A stretch of 64,000 nt of DNA from [Haemophilus] ducreyi (GCF_900109315.1 NZ_FOJC01000002.1:62001-126000); one strand, 5' to 3'. Counted from the stretch's first letter, positions 28,429 through 39,025 are shown. Translations and numbers: made by a program. Notes: generated by a model not told the origin, from the letters alone.

Positions 28429-29559
28429 TTAAAGTTCGAAATTATCAAAGTCATTGCTGTCAACTTTTGAATCAATTTGTCCAACTAAATAAGAGCTTAC
28501 CTCTACTTCTTGTGGAGCGACTTGTACATTATCAGAGACTAACCATGCGTTAATCCAAGGGATAGGGTTCGACTGGGTGGCGAAAGGCAAGGGTAATCCG
28601 ACCGATTGCATACGAATATTGGTAATATATTCGACATATTTAACTAAAATTTCTTTATTTAAACCAATCATTGAACCATCTTTAAACAGATATTCTGCCC
28701 ACTCTTTTTCTTGTTCAGCAGCAGCAACAAATAAATCATAAGCCTCTTGCTGGCATTCAACCGCAATTTCTGCCATCTCAGGATCATCTTGACCTGATGC
28801 AATAATATTTAACATTTGCTGAGTACCTGTTAGGTGTAGATATTCATCGCGTGCGATGAATTTAATAATTTTTGCATTGCCTTCCATTAATTGGCGCTCA
28901 GCAAAGGCAAATGAACAGGCAAATGATACGTAAAAACGAATCGCTTCTAATACGTTGACGCTCATTAAACAGAGATAAAGTTGGCGTTTTAAATTACGTA
29001 ATGTAACTGCACACGCTTTACCATCAACTTGATAAGTACCTTCACCATAAAGAGTATAAAGTTGTGAATCACGAATTAAATCATCATAATAACAAGAGAT
29101 ATCCCTAGCACGCTTAATGATTTCTTCATTGGTGACAATATCATCAAATACAATGGAAGGATCATTAACAATATTACGAATAATATGAGTATAAGAACGT
29201 GAGTGAATAGTCTCAGAAAACGTCCAAGTTTCAATCCATGTTTCTAATTCTGGAATAGAAACAAGCGGCAAAAAAGCGACATTGGGGCTTCGGCCTTGAA
29301 TAGAATCTAATAGCGTTTGGTATTTTAAATTACTAATAAAAATATGTTTTTCATGTTCAGGCAATGCTTGATAGTCAATGCGATCTTGAGATACATCAAC
29401 TTCTTCAGGACGCCAGAAAAATGAAAGTTGTTTTTCAATTAATTTTTCAAATAATTCATATTTTTGTTGATCATAACGAGCAACATTCACGTTTTGACCA
29501 AAGAACATAGGTTCTTTTAATTGATCATTTTTATTTTGCGAGAAAGTGGTATAAGCCAT
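28429..29559 (-). CDS. nrdB: Class Ia ribonucleoside-diphosphate reductase, beta subunit
   Basis: NrdB holds the diferric-tyrosyl radical cofactor used by NrdA. The 376-residue protein is full length. The radical tyrosine is that of [19 protein letters not shown], the same context as Tyr122 in E. coli; iron ligands lie in the helices around it and in the [10 protein letters not shown] segment. The C-terminal tail ends in an acidic/aromatic stretch (SNDFDNFEL), which docks into NrdA. It follows nrdA with 38 bases between. Confidence 0.97.
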   Translation of the reverse strand: MAYTTFSQNKNDQLKEPMFFGQNVNVARYDQQKYELFEKLIEKQLSFFWRPEEVDVSQDRIDYQALPEHEKHIFISNLKYQTLLDSIQGRSPNVAFLPLVSIPELETWIETWTFSETIHSRSYTHIIRNIVNDPSIVFDDIVTNEEIIKRARDISCYYDDLIRDSQLYTLYGEGTYQVDGKACAVTLRNLKRQLYLCLMSVNVLEAIRFYVSFACSFAFAERQLMEGNAKIIKFIARDEYLHLTGTQQMLNIIASGQDDPEMAEIAVECQQEAYDLFVAAAEQEKEWAEYLFKDGSMIGLNKEILVKYVEYITNIRMQSVGLPLPFATQSNPIPWINAWLVSDNVQVAPQEVEVSSYLVGQIDSKVDSNDFDNFEL

Positions 29560-29597
29560 TGCTCATTATCCTATTCTATTTTAAGCATATCTTTTGT

Positions 29598-31868
29598 TTA
29601 AATTCTACACGCACCATCAGCACAGTTGGCATCTAAATCTTCTTGCGAGTCTTCTGCGCCATCACGTGTATTTTGATAATAAAGTGTTTTTAAACCATAT
29701 TTATAGGCGGTTAATAAGTCTTTAAGTAAGATTTTCATTGGCACTTTATCGTCTTCAAAGCGTTTCGGATCGTAGTTAGTATTGGCTGAAATAGCTTGGT
29801 CAACAAATTTTTGCATAATACCAACTAAATGTAAGTAGCCATCCATGTTGGGAATATCCCAAAGTAATTCATATTGATCTTTCAATGTTTCATATTCAGG
29901 AACAACTTGTTTTAAAATACCATCTTTAGAAGCTTTAATACTAACGTAACCACGTGGCGGTTCAATACCATTCGTTGCATTTGAGATTTGCGATGAAGTT
30001 TCTGATGGCATTAGTGCGGTCAAGGTCGAATTGCGCAATCCAAATTGTTTAATGTCAGCACGTAATGCTTCCCAATCATAGTGTAATGGTTCTTGAGTAA
30101 GTTGATCAATATCTTTTTTGTAGCTATCAATCGGTAAAATACCTTTAGCATAAGTGGTTTCATTAAAGCCTTTACACGGACCTAGTTCTTTGGCTAAGTT
30201 CATGGAAGCTTTGAGTAAATAGTATTGAACTGCTTCAAAAGTGCGATGTGTTAAATCATTCGCACTTCCATCTGAATAACGCACCCCATGTTTGGCTAGA
30301 TAGTAAGCATAGTTAATTACCCCAATACCAAGTGAACGACGTGCTATTGCCCCTTTTTCAGCCGCTTTTACCGGATAATTTTGATAATCCAATAACGCAT
30401 CTAATGCTCGCACTGCTAAATCAGCAAGCGGTTCCAATTCATCTAAATTTTGTAATCTGCCTAAGTTAAATGCTGAGAGTGTACAAAGTGCAATTTCACC
30501 TTGCTCATCGTTTATATTATTCAATGGTTTGGTTGGTAAGGCAATTTCTAAACAAAGATTCGATTGACGAATAGGTGCTACGCTTGGATCAAAAGGCGAA
30601 TGAGTATTAGAGTGATCGACATTATGAATATAAATTCGACCGGTTGATGCTCTTTCTTGAATCAATAACGAGAATAACTCAATAGCTTTTACGCTTTTCT
30701 TCCTGATGCTAGGATCTTGTTCATATTGCAGATAAAGTAGTTCAAATTTTTCTTGATCCGCAAAAAAGGCCTCATATAACCCTGGTACATCAGAAGGACT
30801 GAATAAAGTGATATCTGATCCTTTAATGAGGCGTTGGTAGATTAATTTATTGATTTGAACGCCGTAATCCATATGGCGACAGCGGTTATCTTCCACTCCG
30901 CGATTATTTTTAAGCACAACTAAACTTTCTACTTCTAAATGCCAAATCGGATAGAAAACCGTTGCTGCACCACCACGAACGCCACCTTGTGAACAAGATT
31001 TTACCGCTGTTTGGAAATGTTTATAAAATGGAATACAACCGGTATGGAATGCCTCACCATTTCGAATTGGACTGCCTAATGCACGAATAGCGCCTGCATT
31101 AATGCCTATTCCTGCACGTTGAGATACATATTTAATTACCGCTGAAGACGTTGCATTAATTGAGTCTAAACTATCTCCACATTCAATTAGTACACAAGAA
31201 CTAAATTGACGAGTTGGTGTTCGAACGCCCGCCATAATTGGAGTCGGGAGTGAGATTTTAAAGGTCGACGTTGCATCATAAAAACGATGGATATAGTCTA
31301 AACGAGTTGCTTTGGGGTAACTAGAAAATAAACATGCAGCAACTAAGATATATAAGAATTGTGCCGATTCGTAAATTTCACCCGTAACACGGTTTTGGAC
31401 TAAGTATTTTCCTTCCAATTGTTTGACGGCAGCATAGGAAAAATTCATATCACGTTCATGCACTAAAAAGCCATTCATGACATTCCATTCTTCTTCGCTA
31501 TATTGCTTTAGCAACAAATTATCATATTTACCCAATTTAACTAATTTTTGTATGTGTTCAAATAAATGGGGTGGATAAAAAGTACCATAAGCTTTTTTAC
31601 GCAGATGAAATACGGCTAAACGCGCGGCCAGATACTGATAGTCAGGCGTTTCTTTACTGATTAAATCAGCAGCTGCCTTAATAATCGTTTCGTGAATATC
31701 TGACGTGCGAATGCCTTGATAGAATTGGATATGAGCGCTTAATTCTACTTGCGAAACTGAAACATTAGCTAAACCCTCAGCAGCCCAAGTAATAACACGA
31801 TGGATTTTTTCTAAATTTAAAGGTTCTTGTTGTCCATTACGTTTAGTTACCATTAATTGGCTGTGCAT
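29598..31868 (-). CDS. nrdA: Class Ia ribonucleoside-diphosphate reductase, alpha subunit
   Basis: NrdA reduces ribonucleoside diphosphates to deoxy forms. The 756-residue protein has the N-terminal ATP cone (VTKRNGQQEPLNLEKIHRVI) for dATP feedback, the redox cysteines in FSSCVLIECGDS, NLCLEIALPT and ALCTLSAFNLG, and the C-terminal shuttle pair in NCADGACRI. A strong AAGGAG precedes the start. Two NrdR boxes lie upstream. Confidence 0.97.
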   Translation of the reverse strand: MHSQLMVTKRNGQQEPLNLEKIHRVITWAAEGLANVSVSQVELSAHIQFYQGIRTSDIHETIIKAAADLISKETPDYQYLAARLAVFHLRKKAYGTFYPPHLFEHIQKLVKLGKYDNLLLKQYSEEEWNVMNGFLVHERDMNFSYAAVKQLEGKYLVQNRVTGEIYESAQFLYILVAACLFSSYPKATRLDYIHRFYDATSTFKISLPTPIMAGVRTPTRQFSSCVLIECGDSLDSINATSSAVIKYVSQRAGIGINAGAIRALGSPIRNGEAFHTGCIPFYKHFQTAVKSCSQGGVRGGAATVFYPIWHLEVESLVVLKNNRGVEDNRCRHMDYGVQINKLIYQRLIKGSDITLFSPSDVPGLYEAFFADQEKFELLYLQYEQDPSIRKKSVKAIELFSLLIQERASTGRIYIHNVDHSNTHSPFDPSVAPIRQSNLCLEIALPTKPLNNINDEQGEIALCTLSAFNLGRLQNLDELEPLADLAVRALDALLDYQNYPVKAAEKGAIARRSLGIGVINYAYYLAKHGVRYSDGSANDLTHRTFEAVQYYLLKASMNLAKELGPCKGFNETTYAKGILPIDSYKKDIDQLTQEPLHYDWEALRADIKQFGLRNSTLTALMPSETSSQISNATNGIEPPRGYVSIKASKDGILKQVVPEYETLKDQYELLWDIPNMDGYLHLVGIMQKFVDQAISANTNYDPKRFEDDKVPMKILLKDLLTAYKYGLKTLYYQNTRDGAEDSQEDLDANCADGACRI

Positions 31869-31899
31869 AAAAAACGCTCCTTTTTCTGTTGGATTTTAA

Positions 31900-31946
31900 C
31901 CACTATATGTTGTGGTTTTTATAGAATGGTGTACAAGATATGGTTT
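31900..31946 (-). promoter_or_regulatory. Tandem NrdR boxes in the nrdAB promoter
   Basis: Two matches to the NrdR operator core CwATATaTwG lie at 31903 (CTATATGTTG) and 31934 (CAAGATATGG). They are 31 bases apart, exactly the three-turn spacing found in known nrd promoters. On the minus strand, the second overlaps a candidate -10 (TATCTT) that is 17 bases from TTGAAT. NrdR is an ATP-cone repressor sensing dATP/ATP; its action here is inferred from the sites. Confidence 0.8.
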
Positions 31947-32152
31947 TTTTATGCTGAATTCAAGCAGAAAATTTTTTGTCTAGCTTATTGACAATAGATA
32001 AGTTATTGATGAGTGAAGAAATCAGTAAAAAAGAAAAATGAATTTACTAATTATGGAAGGAATCATATTATTTTTTTATTGCTATTTATGATTAGGCTTG
32101 GTTAGAACGGTAGTTAAATTTTTTAAGATAGTCGAAAGCATTTTTATGAAAA

Positions 32153-32194
32153 AAGCGGTCTAATTTACATAATTATTTGCAAATTAGGCCGCTT
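32153..32194 (-). terminator. Terminator of dsbB, hairpin of paired uptake-signal cores
   Basis: Fourteen-base arms AAGCGGTCTAATTT and AAATTAGGCCGCTT pair except at one position, where one arm has GGTC and the other GGCC. On the minus strand six T follow. It lies three bases after dsbB. Confidence 0.75.
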
Positions 32195-32197
32195 ATA

Positions 32198-32737
32198 TTA
32201 TCTAAATACTGAGCGATATTGTGGCGTAGCGCGTTTAAATTGACTCATAAAGACAATTAAGAAAAATAGCATAAATAAACTAAAGGCGACAATTAACCAT
32301 TCTGGCATTCCCCAGCCTAACATTTGCCATTGCCTTTCACTACAATTGACTGTGCCAGCAGCAAAAATATTGGGAAACCATTCATCAAGCGGTATCGTTT
32401 GTGGGAATTGTGGTTTAAACTCACATTGATTCCAAGGCGATGGATTGGCTTGATAATCATAATGTTTAATAGAAAGTGATAAACCTTTAAATGCACTGAA
32501 ACCCCATAATACTAGCGCTAGCCAGCGGAATAGGAAGAAATTAGGCGCAATTAAGGCAATTAAGCCAGCAATTAATAAACCAGTAAGTGCAACGCGTTCA
32601 TATATACACATAACACACGGAATTAGGCCTAATTTATATTGGAAATAAAGACCAGTTACTTCAAGAGTACAGGCTAAAGTTGCAAGTAATAACCAAGCGG
32701 GTCTACGTAACGATAGTTCTTTGAAATAGCTGAGCAT
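32198..32737 (-). CDS. dsbB: Disulfide bond formation protein DsbB
   Basis: DsbB reoxidises DsbA in the periplasm and passes electrons to quinones. The 179-residue protein has four membrane helices and the two periplasmic cysteine pairs: Cys41/Cys44 (PCVMCIYER) and the pair in NQCEFKPQFP and GTVNCSERQW. It is transcribed in the same direction as nhaB but separated from it by 110 bases. Confidence 0.95.
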   Translation of the reverse strand: MLSYFKELSLRRPAWLLLATLACTLEVTGLYFQYKLGLIPCVMCIYERVALTGLLIAGLIALIAPNFFLFRWLALVLWGFSAFKGLSLSIKHYDYQANPSPWNQCEFKPQFPQTIPLDEWFPNIFAAGTVNCSERQWQMLGWGMPEWLIVAFSLFMLFFLIVFMSQFKRATPQYRSVFR

Positions 32738-32847
32738 ATAAAGTACCTTTTTTCTGATATGTTTAGGTATTGTATCCGATTTTATGCCTTTTTCGTATAA
32801 TTATCTTCCTTCACTCACGATTGAATGAAGGAAGTAGAATAGTGTAT

Positions 32848-34389
32848 TTAGCGCGCAATTAACCAACCCCAATTAGTCATTAATTCGGTAAGCGGTGGAA
32901 GTAAATATTCTAAGGCAAAGAAACCAACGATAGACAATACTATCGTATAAGGTAATGCCATATATATCATTCTACTATATGAAAGACGAATTAATGGTGC
33001 GAATGGTGAAGTAAGTAAGAATAAGAATGCAGCTTGTCCATTTGGTGTGGCAACAGACGGTAGGTTAGTACCGGTATTGATGGCGATTGCGATTAAATCA
33101 AACTGTTCACGGCTGATAAAGCCAGACGTTAATGCCGCTTTGGTCTCATTCATATAGACAGTGCCAACGAAAACATTATCTGAGATCATCGATAATAAGC
33201 CATTGAAAACATAGAATAACGCCAATTGAGAATGCGGATCTGCCGATAAGACAAAATTAATAATGGGTTCAAATAATTTAAGATCCACAATAACGGCAAC
33301 AATAGTAAAGAATACTACAATTAGGGCAGTAAAAGGCATTGGTTCTTGGAAAGAACGGCCGATTGCGTGTTCATCAGTAATGCCACAAAAAGCTGTACAG
33401 ATAATAATAATCGTTAGCCCGATAATCCCAACATCAGCAAGATGTAATGCTAAACCAACAATTAACCAAATACCTGCAAGCGCTTGGATAGCCATTTTTA
33501 CCCGATCTTGTTTGGTCATATGTTGTTCTTGCAATACATTATAACGTGCAAGCACGCCCCAAACACGACGTGGTAAACGTTCACCATACCCAAAGATTTT
33601 AAAATGTTCGAGTAATAAACACGTTGCAATACCACAAATTAATACGGGTAAACTGACCGGTGCTACACGGATTAAAAACTCAATGAATCCCCATTCTGCT
33701 TGGCTTGCAATAATTAAATTTTGTGGTTCGCCAACCATTGTCATTACACCACCTAATGCACTGCCTACGGCTGCGTGCATCAATAAACTCCGCAAAAAAG
33801 CACGGAATTGTTCAAGAATCTTTTTATTGGTAATAATCTTATCGTCGTTACTAATATCAGTAGAATCTTCAAAGGTACTGCCAGAAGCGACTTTATGGTA
33901 AACACCATAAAAACCGGTTCCTACGCTGATAATTACGGCAATAACCGTTAAGGCATCCAAGAAAGCGGACAAAAATGCAGCGCTTAAACAAAATGAAAGC
34001 GAAAGTACTTTTTTAGAACGAATTACAATTAGTAATTTAGTAAATACATATAAAAGCAGTTGCTTCATAAAGTAAATACCGGCAACCATAAACATTAATA
34101 ATAAAATAACTTCAAAGTTCGCTATAACCTCATGTTTCACGTGGTGAGGTGAAGTCATACCGATTGCAACGGCTTCAATTGCAAGTAAACCACCAGGTTG
34201 TAATGGATAACATTTTAATGCCATTGAAAGTGTAAAGATAAATTCAGCGACTAGTGTCCAACCAGCAATAAATGGACTAACAAAGAAGTAAATTAATGGA
34301 TTTATCACCAGAAAGGTAATAATACATAACTTATACCATTCAGGCGCGCGGCCTAAAAACGTTTTAAAGATAGCATTAGAGCTATTCAT
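32848..34389 (-). CDS. nhaB: Na+/H+ antiporter NhaB
   Basis: NhaB exchanges sodium for protons at the inner membrane. The 513-residue protein is full length with about a dozen helices and family segments [48 protein letters not shown] and [25 protein letters not shown]. It is divergent from fadR, as in E. coli. Confidence 0.96.
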   Translation of the reverse strand: MNSSNAIFKTFLGRAPEWYKLCIITFLVINPLIYFFVSPFIAGWTLVAEFIFTLSMALKCYPLQPGGLLAIEAVAIGMTSPHHVKHEVIANFEVILLLMFMVAGIYFMKQLLLYVFTKLLIVIRSKKVLSLSFCLSAAFLSAFLDALTVIAVIISVGTGFYGVYHKVASGSTFEDSTDISNDDKIITNKKILEQFRAFLRSLLMHAAVGSALGGVMTMVGEPQNLIIASQAEWGFIEFLIRVAPVSLPVLICGIATCLLLEHFKIFGYGERLPRRVWGVLARYNVLQEQHMTKQDRVKMAIQALAGIWLIVGLALHLADVGIIGLTIIIICTAFCGITDEHAIGRSFQEPMPFTALIVVFFTIVAVIVDLKLFEPIINFVLSADPHSQLALFYVFNGLLSMISDNVFVGTVYMNETKAALTSGFISREQFDLIAIAINTGTNLPSVATPNGQAAFLFLLTSPFAPLIRLSYSRMIYMALPYTIVLSIVGFFALEYLLPPLTELMTNWGWLIAR

Positions 34390-34532
34390 GAAAGGGCCTC
34401 CTATTTAAAAATTAAAAATAATAAACCTATGCTAATTGTAATCTCGTTGAGATTAAAGGATAATAAGCTTTATCGCACGTTTTTGTGGGACTTTTTTGAT
34501 TTTAGATAAATATCACACTTTTTGTTAATTTT

Positions 34533-34559
34533 ACATCATATTTTGACTAAATATGATGT
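34533..34559 (+). promoter_or_regulatory. Stem-loop just upstream of the fadR ribosome site
   Basis: Perfect 11-bp arms (ACATCATATTT / AAATATGATGT) flank a five-base loop and end four bases before the GGAG of fadR. No T-run follows. It could be an operator or an mRNA structure limiting fadR translation; the partner is unknown. Confidence 0.5.
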
Positions 34560-34576
34560 TATGGAGATGTCGCACC

Positions 34577-35299
34577 ATGGATAACACTTATATTTTGAAA
34601 GCACGAAGCCCAGCGGCGCTTGCTGAAGAATATATCGTACGAAGTATTTGGGATAAACGCTTTCCGGCAGGGTCTGATTTGCCTGCAGAACGTGAGCTTG
34701 CGGATAAAATGGGGGTAACAAGAACTACATTACGCGAAGTTTTACAACGTTTGGCTCGTGATGGCTGGTTAAATATCCAACATGGTAAACCGACAAGGGT
34801 GAATGATGTTTGGGAAACTGCGGGGCCTAATATTATTAGCACCTTAATAAAATTAGATAAATCTTATATTCCAGTTATTATTGCCAATGTTGTGTCATTA
34901 CGTACGCGTATGGCAGAATCATATATTCCTGAAGCAATTAAGTTAAATCCTGCACAATGTTGTCCTCTTTTTGCACAGTTAGATACGCTTGAAGATACCG
35001 CAGAAGCTTATGCAATATTTGATTACAATTTATTCAGACAATTGACTTTTTTGGCAAATAAACCGGTCTATGCTTTGATTTTAAATAGTTTTAAACAAAT
35101 GTACCACCAAGTTGCCAATCTTTTCTTCGCTGATCCAGCTTGCCGTCAATTAAGCCTTTCTTTTTATCGTCTTTTATTGTCCGCCTGTGTAGAAGAAAAT
35201 CATGAGAAAGCTATTCAAGTATTAGTCGATAACCGCCAATTAAGTAGCGAAATTTGGGTTAAGTTATTACAGACATTGCCAGAGCAATTTGGTGTGTGA
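34577..35299 (+). CDS. fadR: Fatty acid metabolism transcriptional regulator FadR
   Basis: FadR is a GntR-family regulator that represses fatty acid degradation and activates unsaturated fatty acid synthesis until bound by long-chain acyl-CoA. The 240-residue protein has the winged helix-turn-helix (about 10-75) with SDLPAERELADKMGVTRTTLREVLQRLARDGWL, and the helical acyl-CoA domain. I chose the ATG at 34577 (MDNTYILKARSPA) with GGAG ten bases upstream; an earlier start at 34553 lies inside the upstream stem-loop. Pasteurellaceae often lack beta-oxidation genes, so its targets here may be mainly synthetic genes such as fabA/fabB. That is inference. Confidence 0.94.
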   Translation: MDNTYILKARSPAALAEEYIVRSIWDKRFPAGSDLPAERELADKMGVTRTTLREVLQRLARDGWLNIQHGKPTRVNDVWETAGPNIISTLIKLDKSYIPVIIANVVSLRTRMAESYIPEAIKLNPAQCCPLFAQLDTLEDTAEAYAIFDYNLFRQLTFLANKPVYALILNSFKQMYHQVANLFFADPACRQLSLSFYRLLLSACVEENHEKAIQVLVDNRQLSSEIWVKLLQTLPEQFGV

Positions 35300-35311
35300 G
35301 GATAGAAGATT

Positions 35312-36322
35312 TTGGATGCAATTATCATTACATTAACGCCACAAGATAATTCACGTTTACAATCATTATGTGGCAGTGTAGATCAGCATATTACCTTGAT
35401 TGAAAATAATTTTGGCTTGTCGATTGCACGTAATGGCTTTACTTTTACGATAGCGGCTACAGATAATCTCCATTGTCCTCCTCATTTAATGCAACATACA
35501 GCACAATTATTGAGGCAACTTTATCAACAAACCGCACCGCTTAAAGGCAAAATTCCCCTCTTAGATCTGCCCGATATACATTTAGCTATTCAAGAAAGCC
35601 GAATGTTATTACAACAATCAAACAGCTATCCACAACACGATATAGTTATTAAAACCAAACGCGGTGTTATTAAGCCACGAGGAGAACACCAAAATGCTTA
35701 TTTACATAATATTTTACATCATGATATTAGCTTTGGCATTGGGCCCGCGGGCACGGGGAAAACATTTTTAGCGGTTGCTGCCGCCATTGATGCGCTAGAA
35801 AAACAGGAAATACGCCGTATTTTATTGACACGTCCTGCCGTTGAAGCGGGCGAAAAATTAGGTTTTCTTCCGGGTGATCTTGGTCAGAAAATTGAACCCT
35901 ATTTAAGACCGCTATATGACGCTTTATTTGAAATGCTTGGGTTTGAAAAAGTGCAAAAACTGATTGAGCGAAATGTGATTGAAATTGCACCGCTTGCTTA
36001 TATGCGTGGTCGCACTTTAAATGATGCTTTTGTTATTTTAGATGAAAGTCAAAACACAACGATTGAACAGATGAAAATGTTCTTAACACGAATTGGTTTT
36101 AATGCTAAAGCAGTGATTACGGGGGATATTACACAAATTGATTTACCACGTAGTCAAAAATCAGGCTTAAAACATGCAATTGAAGTGTTGAAAAAAGTTG
36201 AAGGGTTAAGTTTTAATTATTTTGATAGTCAAGATATTCTACGGCATCCAGTGGTGGCTAAAATTGTAAAAGCCTATGATGTTTGGGATATGCAAAATAC
36301 CGCTCAGCGTGATGTTATATAG
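35312..36322 (+). CDS. ybeZ: PhoH-like (PhoL/YbeZ) ATPase
   Basis: PhoH-like proteins are P-loop ATPases tied to RNA metabolism; YbeZ works with the endoribonuclease YbeY in ribosome maturation. The 336-residue protein has Walker A GPAGTGKT (near residue 147), [21 protein letters not shown] and the DEAD-like [22 protein letters not shown]. The start is TTG at 35312, with GAGGA about nine bases upstream; no in-frame ATG near the beginning fits better. ybeY does not follow here, unlike the usual order. Confidence 0.9.
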   Translation: MDAIIITLTPQDNSRLQSLCGSVDQHITLIENNFGLSIARNGFTFTIAATDNLHCPPHLMQHTAQLLRQLYQQTAPLKGKIPLLDLPDIHLAIQESRMLLQQSNSYPQHDIVIKTKRGVIKPRGEHQNAYLHNILHHDISFGIGPAGTGKTFLAVAAAIDALEKQEIRRILLTRPAVEAGEKLGFLPGDLGQKIEPYLRPLYDALFEMLGFEKVQKLIERNVIEIAPLAYMRGRTLNDAFVILDESQNTTIEQMKMFLTRIGFNAKAVITGDITQIDLPRSQKSGLKHAIEVLKKVEGLSFNYFDSQDILRHPVVAKIVKAYDVWDMQNTAQRDVI

Positions 36323-36373
36323 CGAAATTAGCCAGATGAACAGCAAAATCCGAAACAGGATATGAAATCAAAT

Positions 36374-36419
36374 AAAGCGGGCTAATTTATGATAAATACT
36401 TAAATTAGCCCGCTTTTTT
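36374..36419. terminator. Bidirectional terminator made of paired AAGCGGGC motifs
   Basis: Perfect 16-bp arms containing AAGCGGGC and its reverse complement flank an 11-base spacer, with T-runs on both strands, between convergent ybeZ and tktA. Confidence 0.9.
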
Positions 36420-36444
36420 GTTAGTTAATTATTCATTTGGTTAA

Positions 36445-38442
36445 TTACCACATTTCTTTTGCTTTGGTCACCACGTTTTCCACGCTAAAACCAAATAATT
36501 TGAATAATTGATCTGCAGGTGCTGATTCACCAAAACTATTCATACCGATAATACGGCCTTCAAAGCCAACGTATTTGTACCAGAAATCAGATAATTGTGC
36601 TTCAATCACTATGCGTTTGGTGATAGAGCGAGGTAACACTGACTCACGATAAGATTCGCTTTGTTTATCGAAAATATTCGTTGATGGCATAGACACTACG
36701 CGTACTTTTTTACCTTCATTTTCAAGCACTTCAGCGGCTTTAATTGCAAGTTCGACTTCAGATCCTGTCGCAATTAAGATTAAGTCTGGAGTGCCAGATG
36801 CCTCTTTCAACACATAACCGCCACGAGCAACATTCGCTAATTGTTCTGCCGTACGCGACTGCTGTGCTAAATTTTGCCGTGTAAAGATCAATGCAGTTGG
36901 CCCATCTTGACGTTCAATAGCGGATTTCCACGCAATGGCTGATTCAACTTGGTCACAAGGGCGCCACGTTTCTAAATTTGGAATGTAACGTAATGAAGCG
37001 GTCTGTTCTACTGGTTGATGCGTTGGACCATCTTCTCCTAAACCGATAGAATCATGGGTATAAACAAATAAGGCACGTTGTTTCATTAATGCTGCCATAC
37101 GTACAGCATTATGTGCATATTCATAGAACATCAAGAAAGTCGCACCATAAGGGATAAAACCACCGTGCAACGCAATACCATTCATAATGGCAGACATACC
37201 GAATTCACGAACCCCATAATTGATATAATTCCCATCAACATTATGATCCGCACGAATTGGTTTTGAACCAGACCAAAGCGTTAAGTTTGAACTGGCTAAA
37301 TCTGCAGAGCCACCTAAAAGTTCAGGCAATAAATGTGCATAAGCTTCGATCGCATTTTGTGATGCTTTACGGCTTGCAATTGAAGCAGGATTAGCTTGTA
37401 ATGTTTCAATAAAGTGACAGGCTTCTGTTTGCCAATTTGCCGGTAAATCACCCGCCATACGGCGTTTAAATTCAGCAGCAAGCGCTGGATAAGCGGTCTG
37501 ATAAGCAACAAATTTTGCATCCCATTCTTTTTCGATTAAGCAACCTTTTGCCTTAGCATCCCAGTCTGCATAGATATCCGCAGGAATTTCGAATGGCGCA
37601 TATTGCCAATTTAATGCTTGGCGAGTTAATGCAATCTCCTCATTACCTAATGGAGCACCGTGGCAATCGTGTGATGCTGATTTGTTTGGTGAACCATAAC
37701 CAATAATTGTTTTACAGATAATTAACGTTGGGCGATCTTTTTCCGCTTGTGCATTTTCAATCGCTATTTTGATTTGGGTTGCATCGTGTCCATCTACATT
37801 CCGAATCACTTGCCAGCCATAGGCTTCAAAACGTTGTGCAGTATCATCAGCAAACCAGCCATCTACATGGCCATCGATAGAAATATTATTATCATCATAA
37901 AAAGCAATTAGCTTACCTAAACCTAATGTGCCCGCTAATGAACAAGCTTCATGTGAAATACCTTCCATTAGACAGCCATCACCTAAAAAGGCATAAGTAT
38001 AATGATCAACAATTTTGTGGCCTTCACGGTTAAATTGAGCCGCTAATGTTTTTTCAGCAATGGCCATTCCTACCGCATTAGTAATACCTTGACCTAACGG
38101 ACCGGTTGTTGTTTCTATACCGGGTGCATAACCATATTCAGGATGTCCAGGTGTTTTAGAGTGCAATTGACGGAATTGTTTTAAATCTTCAATTGAAAGA
38201 TCATAACCGCTCAAATGCAATAAACTATAAATTAACATGGAACCATGACCGTTGGAGAGCACAAAGCGGTCGCGATCTGCCCATTTAGGATTAGTCGGAT
38301 TATGCTTTAAGAAATCACGCCATAATACTTCAGCAATATCAGCCATTCCCATCGGCGCACCGGGGTGGCCTGAATTAGCTTTTTGTACTGCATCTATACT
38401 TAAAAAACGAATTGCATTCGCGAGCACTTTACGTTCTGTCAT
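36445..38442 (-). CDS. tktA: Transketolase
   Basis: Transketolase moves two-carbon units between sugar phosphates in the non-oxidative pentose phosphate pathway using thiamine diphosphate. The 665-residue protein is full length: [31 protein letters not shown], the cofactor site [13 protein letters not shown], and the pyrimidine-domain segments [14 protein letters not shown] and [24 protein letters not shown] precedes the start. A CRP site and promoter lie upstream. Confidence 0.97.
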   Translation of the reverse strand: MTERKVLANAIRFLSIDAVQKANSGHPGAPMGMADIAEVLWRDFLKHNPTNPKWADRDRFVLSNGHGSMLIYSLLHLSGYDLSIEDLKQFRQLHSKTPGHPEYGYAPGIETTTGPLGQGITNAVGMAIAEKTLAAQFNREGHKIVDHYTYAFLGDGCLMEGISHEACSLAGTLGLGKLIAFYDDNNISIDGHVDGWFADDTAQRFEAYGWQVIRNVDGHDATQIKIAIENAQAEKDRPTLIICKTIIGYGSPNKSASHDCHGAPLGNEEIALTRQALNWQYAPFEIPADIYADWDAKAKGCLIEKEWDAKFVAYQTAYPALAAEFKRRMAGDLPANWQTEACHFIETLQANPASIASRKASQNAIEAYAHLLPELLGGSADLASSNLTLWSGSKPIRADHNVDGNYINYGVREFGMSAIMNGIALHGGFIPYGATFLMFYEYAHNAVRMAALMKQRALFVYTHDSIGLGEDGPTHQPVEQTASLRYIPNLETWRPCDQVESAIAWKSAIERQDGPTALIFTRQNLAQQSRTAEQLANVARGGYVLKEASGTPDLILIATGSEVELAIKAAEVLENEGKKVRVVSMPSTNIFDKQSESYRESVLPRSITKRIVIEAQLSDFWYKYVGFEGRIIGMNSFGESAPADQLFKLFGFSVENVVTKAKEMW

Positions 38443-38499
38443 ATATTACTCCTCGTAATTAATGATTATGCTAAAATAACTTGTATAATGAGTTATCAA

Positions 38500-38562
38500 A
38501 TTCTACACTATTTTTCTAATAAAACTCAAAAAAACTGCAATGAAATTGTGAGATAGCTCACA
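38500..38562 (-). promoter_or_regulatory. CRP site and promoter of tktA
   Basis: TGTGAGATAGCTCACA at 38547-38562 is a perfect TGTGA-N6-TCACA CRP core. On the minus strand, TTGAGT (38529-38524), an 18-base spacer and TAGAAT (38505-38500) form a promoter. The expected start near 38493 places the CRP centre at -61.5, the standard class I activation distance. That CRP activates tktA is inferred. Confidence 0.7.
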
Positions 38563-38688
38563 ATAAATGAATTTTTTTGAGTAAAAATGATTGATTTTGA
38601 CAGGGGGGGCTAGATAAAATTTGGATAAGAATCCTACTGCGTTATTGATCTTTATTCTAAAATAAAATAGAATTTGCTTTCTTTTGGC

Positions 38689-38707
38689 GTTGAGTAATTT
38701 ACTCAAC
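38689..38707. promoter_or_regulatory. Perfect dyad upstream of rpmE
   Basis: GTTGAGTAA and TTACTCAAC flank one base, 106 bases before rpmE. It looks like a dimeric repressor site, but I do not recognise the regulator; it does not match the Zur consensus well, although rpmE is Zur-controlled in some bacteria. Confidence 0.4.
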
Positions 38708-38812
38708 ATATTTTTAGTTACATATGGTACTTATCAGCGGATGTCGTTAAATATATAAATCATTTAACTGCAACAAGATAAGTGGCGATATGGCTTCATC
38801 AGAGGTTCTCCA

Positions 38813-39025
38813 ATGAAACAAGGTATTCACCCAGAATATAAAGAAATTACGGCAACATGTTCTTGCGGTAATGTAATTAAAACACGCTCAACAGTAGAGA
38901 AAAATTTAAATCTAGACGTATGTGGTAATTGTCACCCATTCTATACGGGCAAACAGCGTGTAGTTGACACAGGTGGTCGTGTTGAACGTTTCAATAAACG
39001 TTTTAATATCCCGGGCACTAAATAA
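38813..39025 (+). CDS. rpmE: 50S ribosomal protein L31, zinc-binding type
   Basis: L31 bridges the two ribosomal subunits. The 70-residue protein is the zinc (C+) form, with Cys16, Cys18, Cys37 and Cys40 (TCSCG and [11 protein letters not shown]). Bacteria with this form often carry a zinc-free paralogue that replaces it in zinc limitation; none is in this window. Closed by a strong terminator. Confidence 0.97.
   Translation: MKQGIHPEYKEITATCSCGNVIKTRSTVEKNLNLDVCGNCHPFYTGKQRVVDTGGRVERFNKRFNIPGTK

Larger units (their letters stand above)
31869..32197. other. Intergenic region between nrdA and dsbB
   Basis: Of these 329 bases, the first 80 hold the nrdA leader, promoter and NrdR boxes, and the last 45 hold the dsbB terminator. 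The middle (about 31960-32150) is AT-rich with no gene or clear motif that I can support. Confidence 0.6.
38443..38812. other. Intergenic region between divergent tktA and rpmE
   Basis: This 370-base gap holds the tktA promoter and CRP site on the left, a seven-G tract next to a TTGACA (38597-38609), a loose inverted repeat ATTCTA/TAGAAT (38655-38674 area) and a perfect dyad at 38689-38707. I see no gene in it; the open frame on the minus strand at 38503-38709 has no ribosome site or recognisable similarity. Confidence 0.6.

Noticed and set aside
38503..38709. 68-codon minus-strand frame between tktA and rpmE
   Set aside because: No ribosome site, no recognisable similarity, and it runs through the tktA promoter, the G tract and the dyad.
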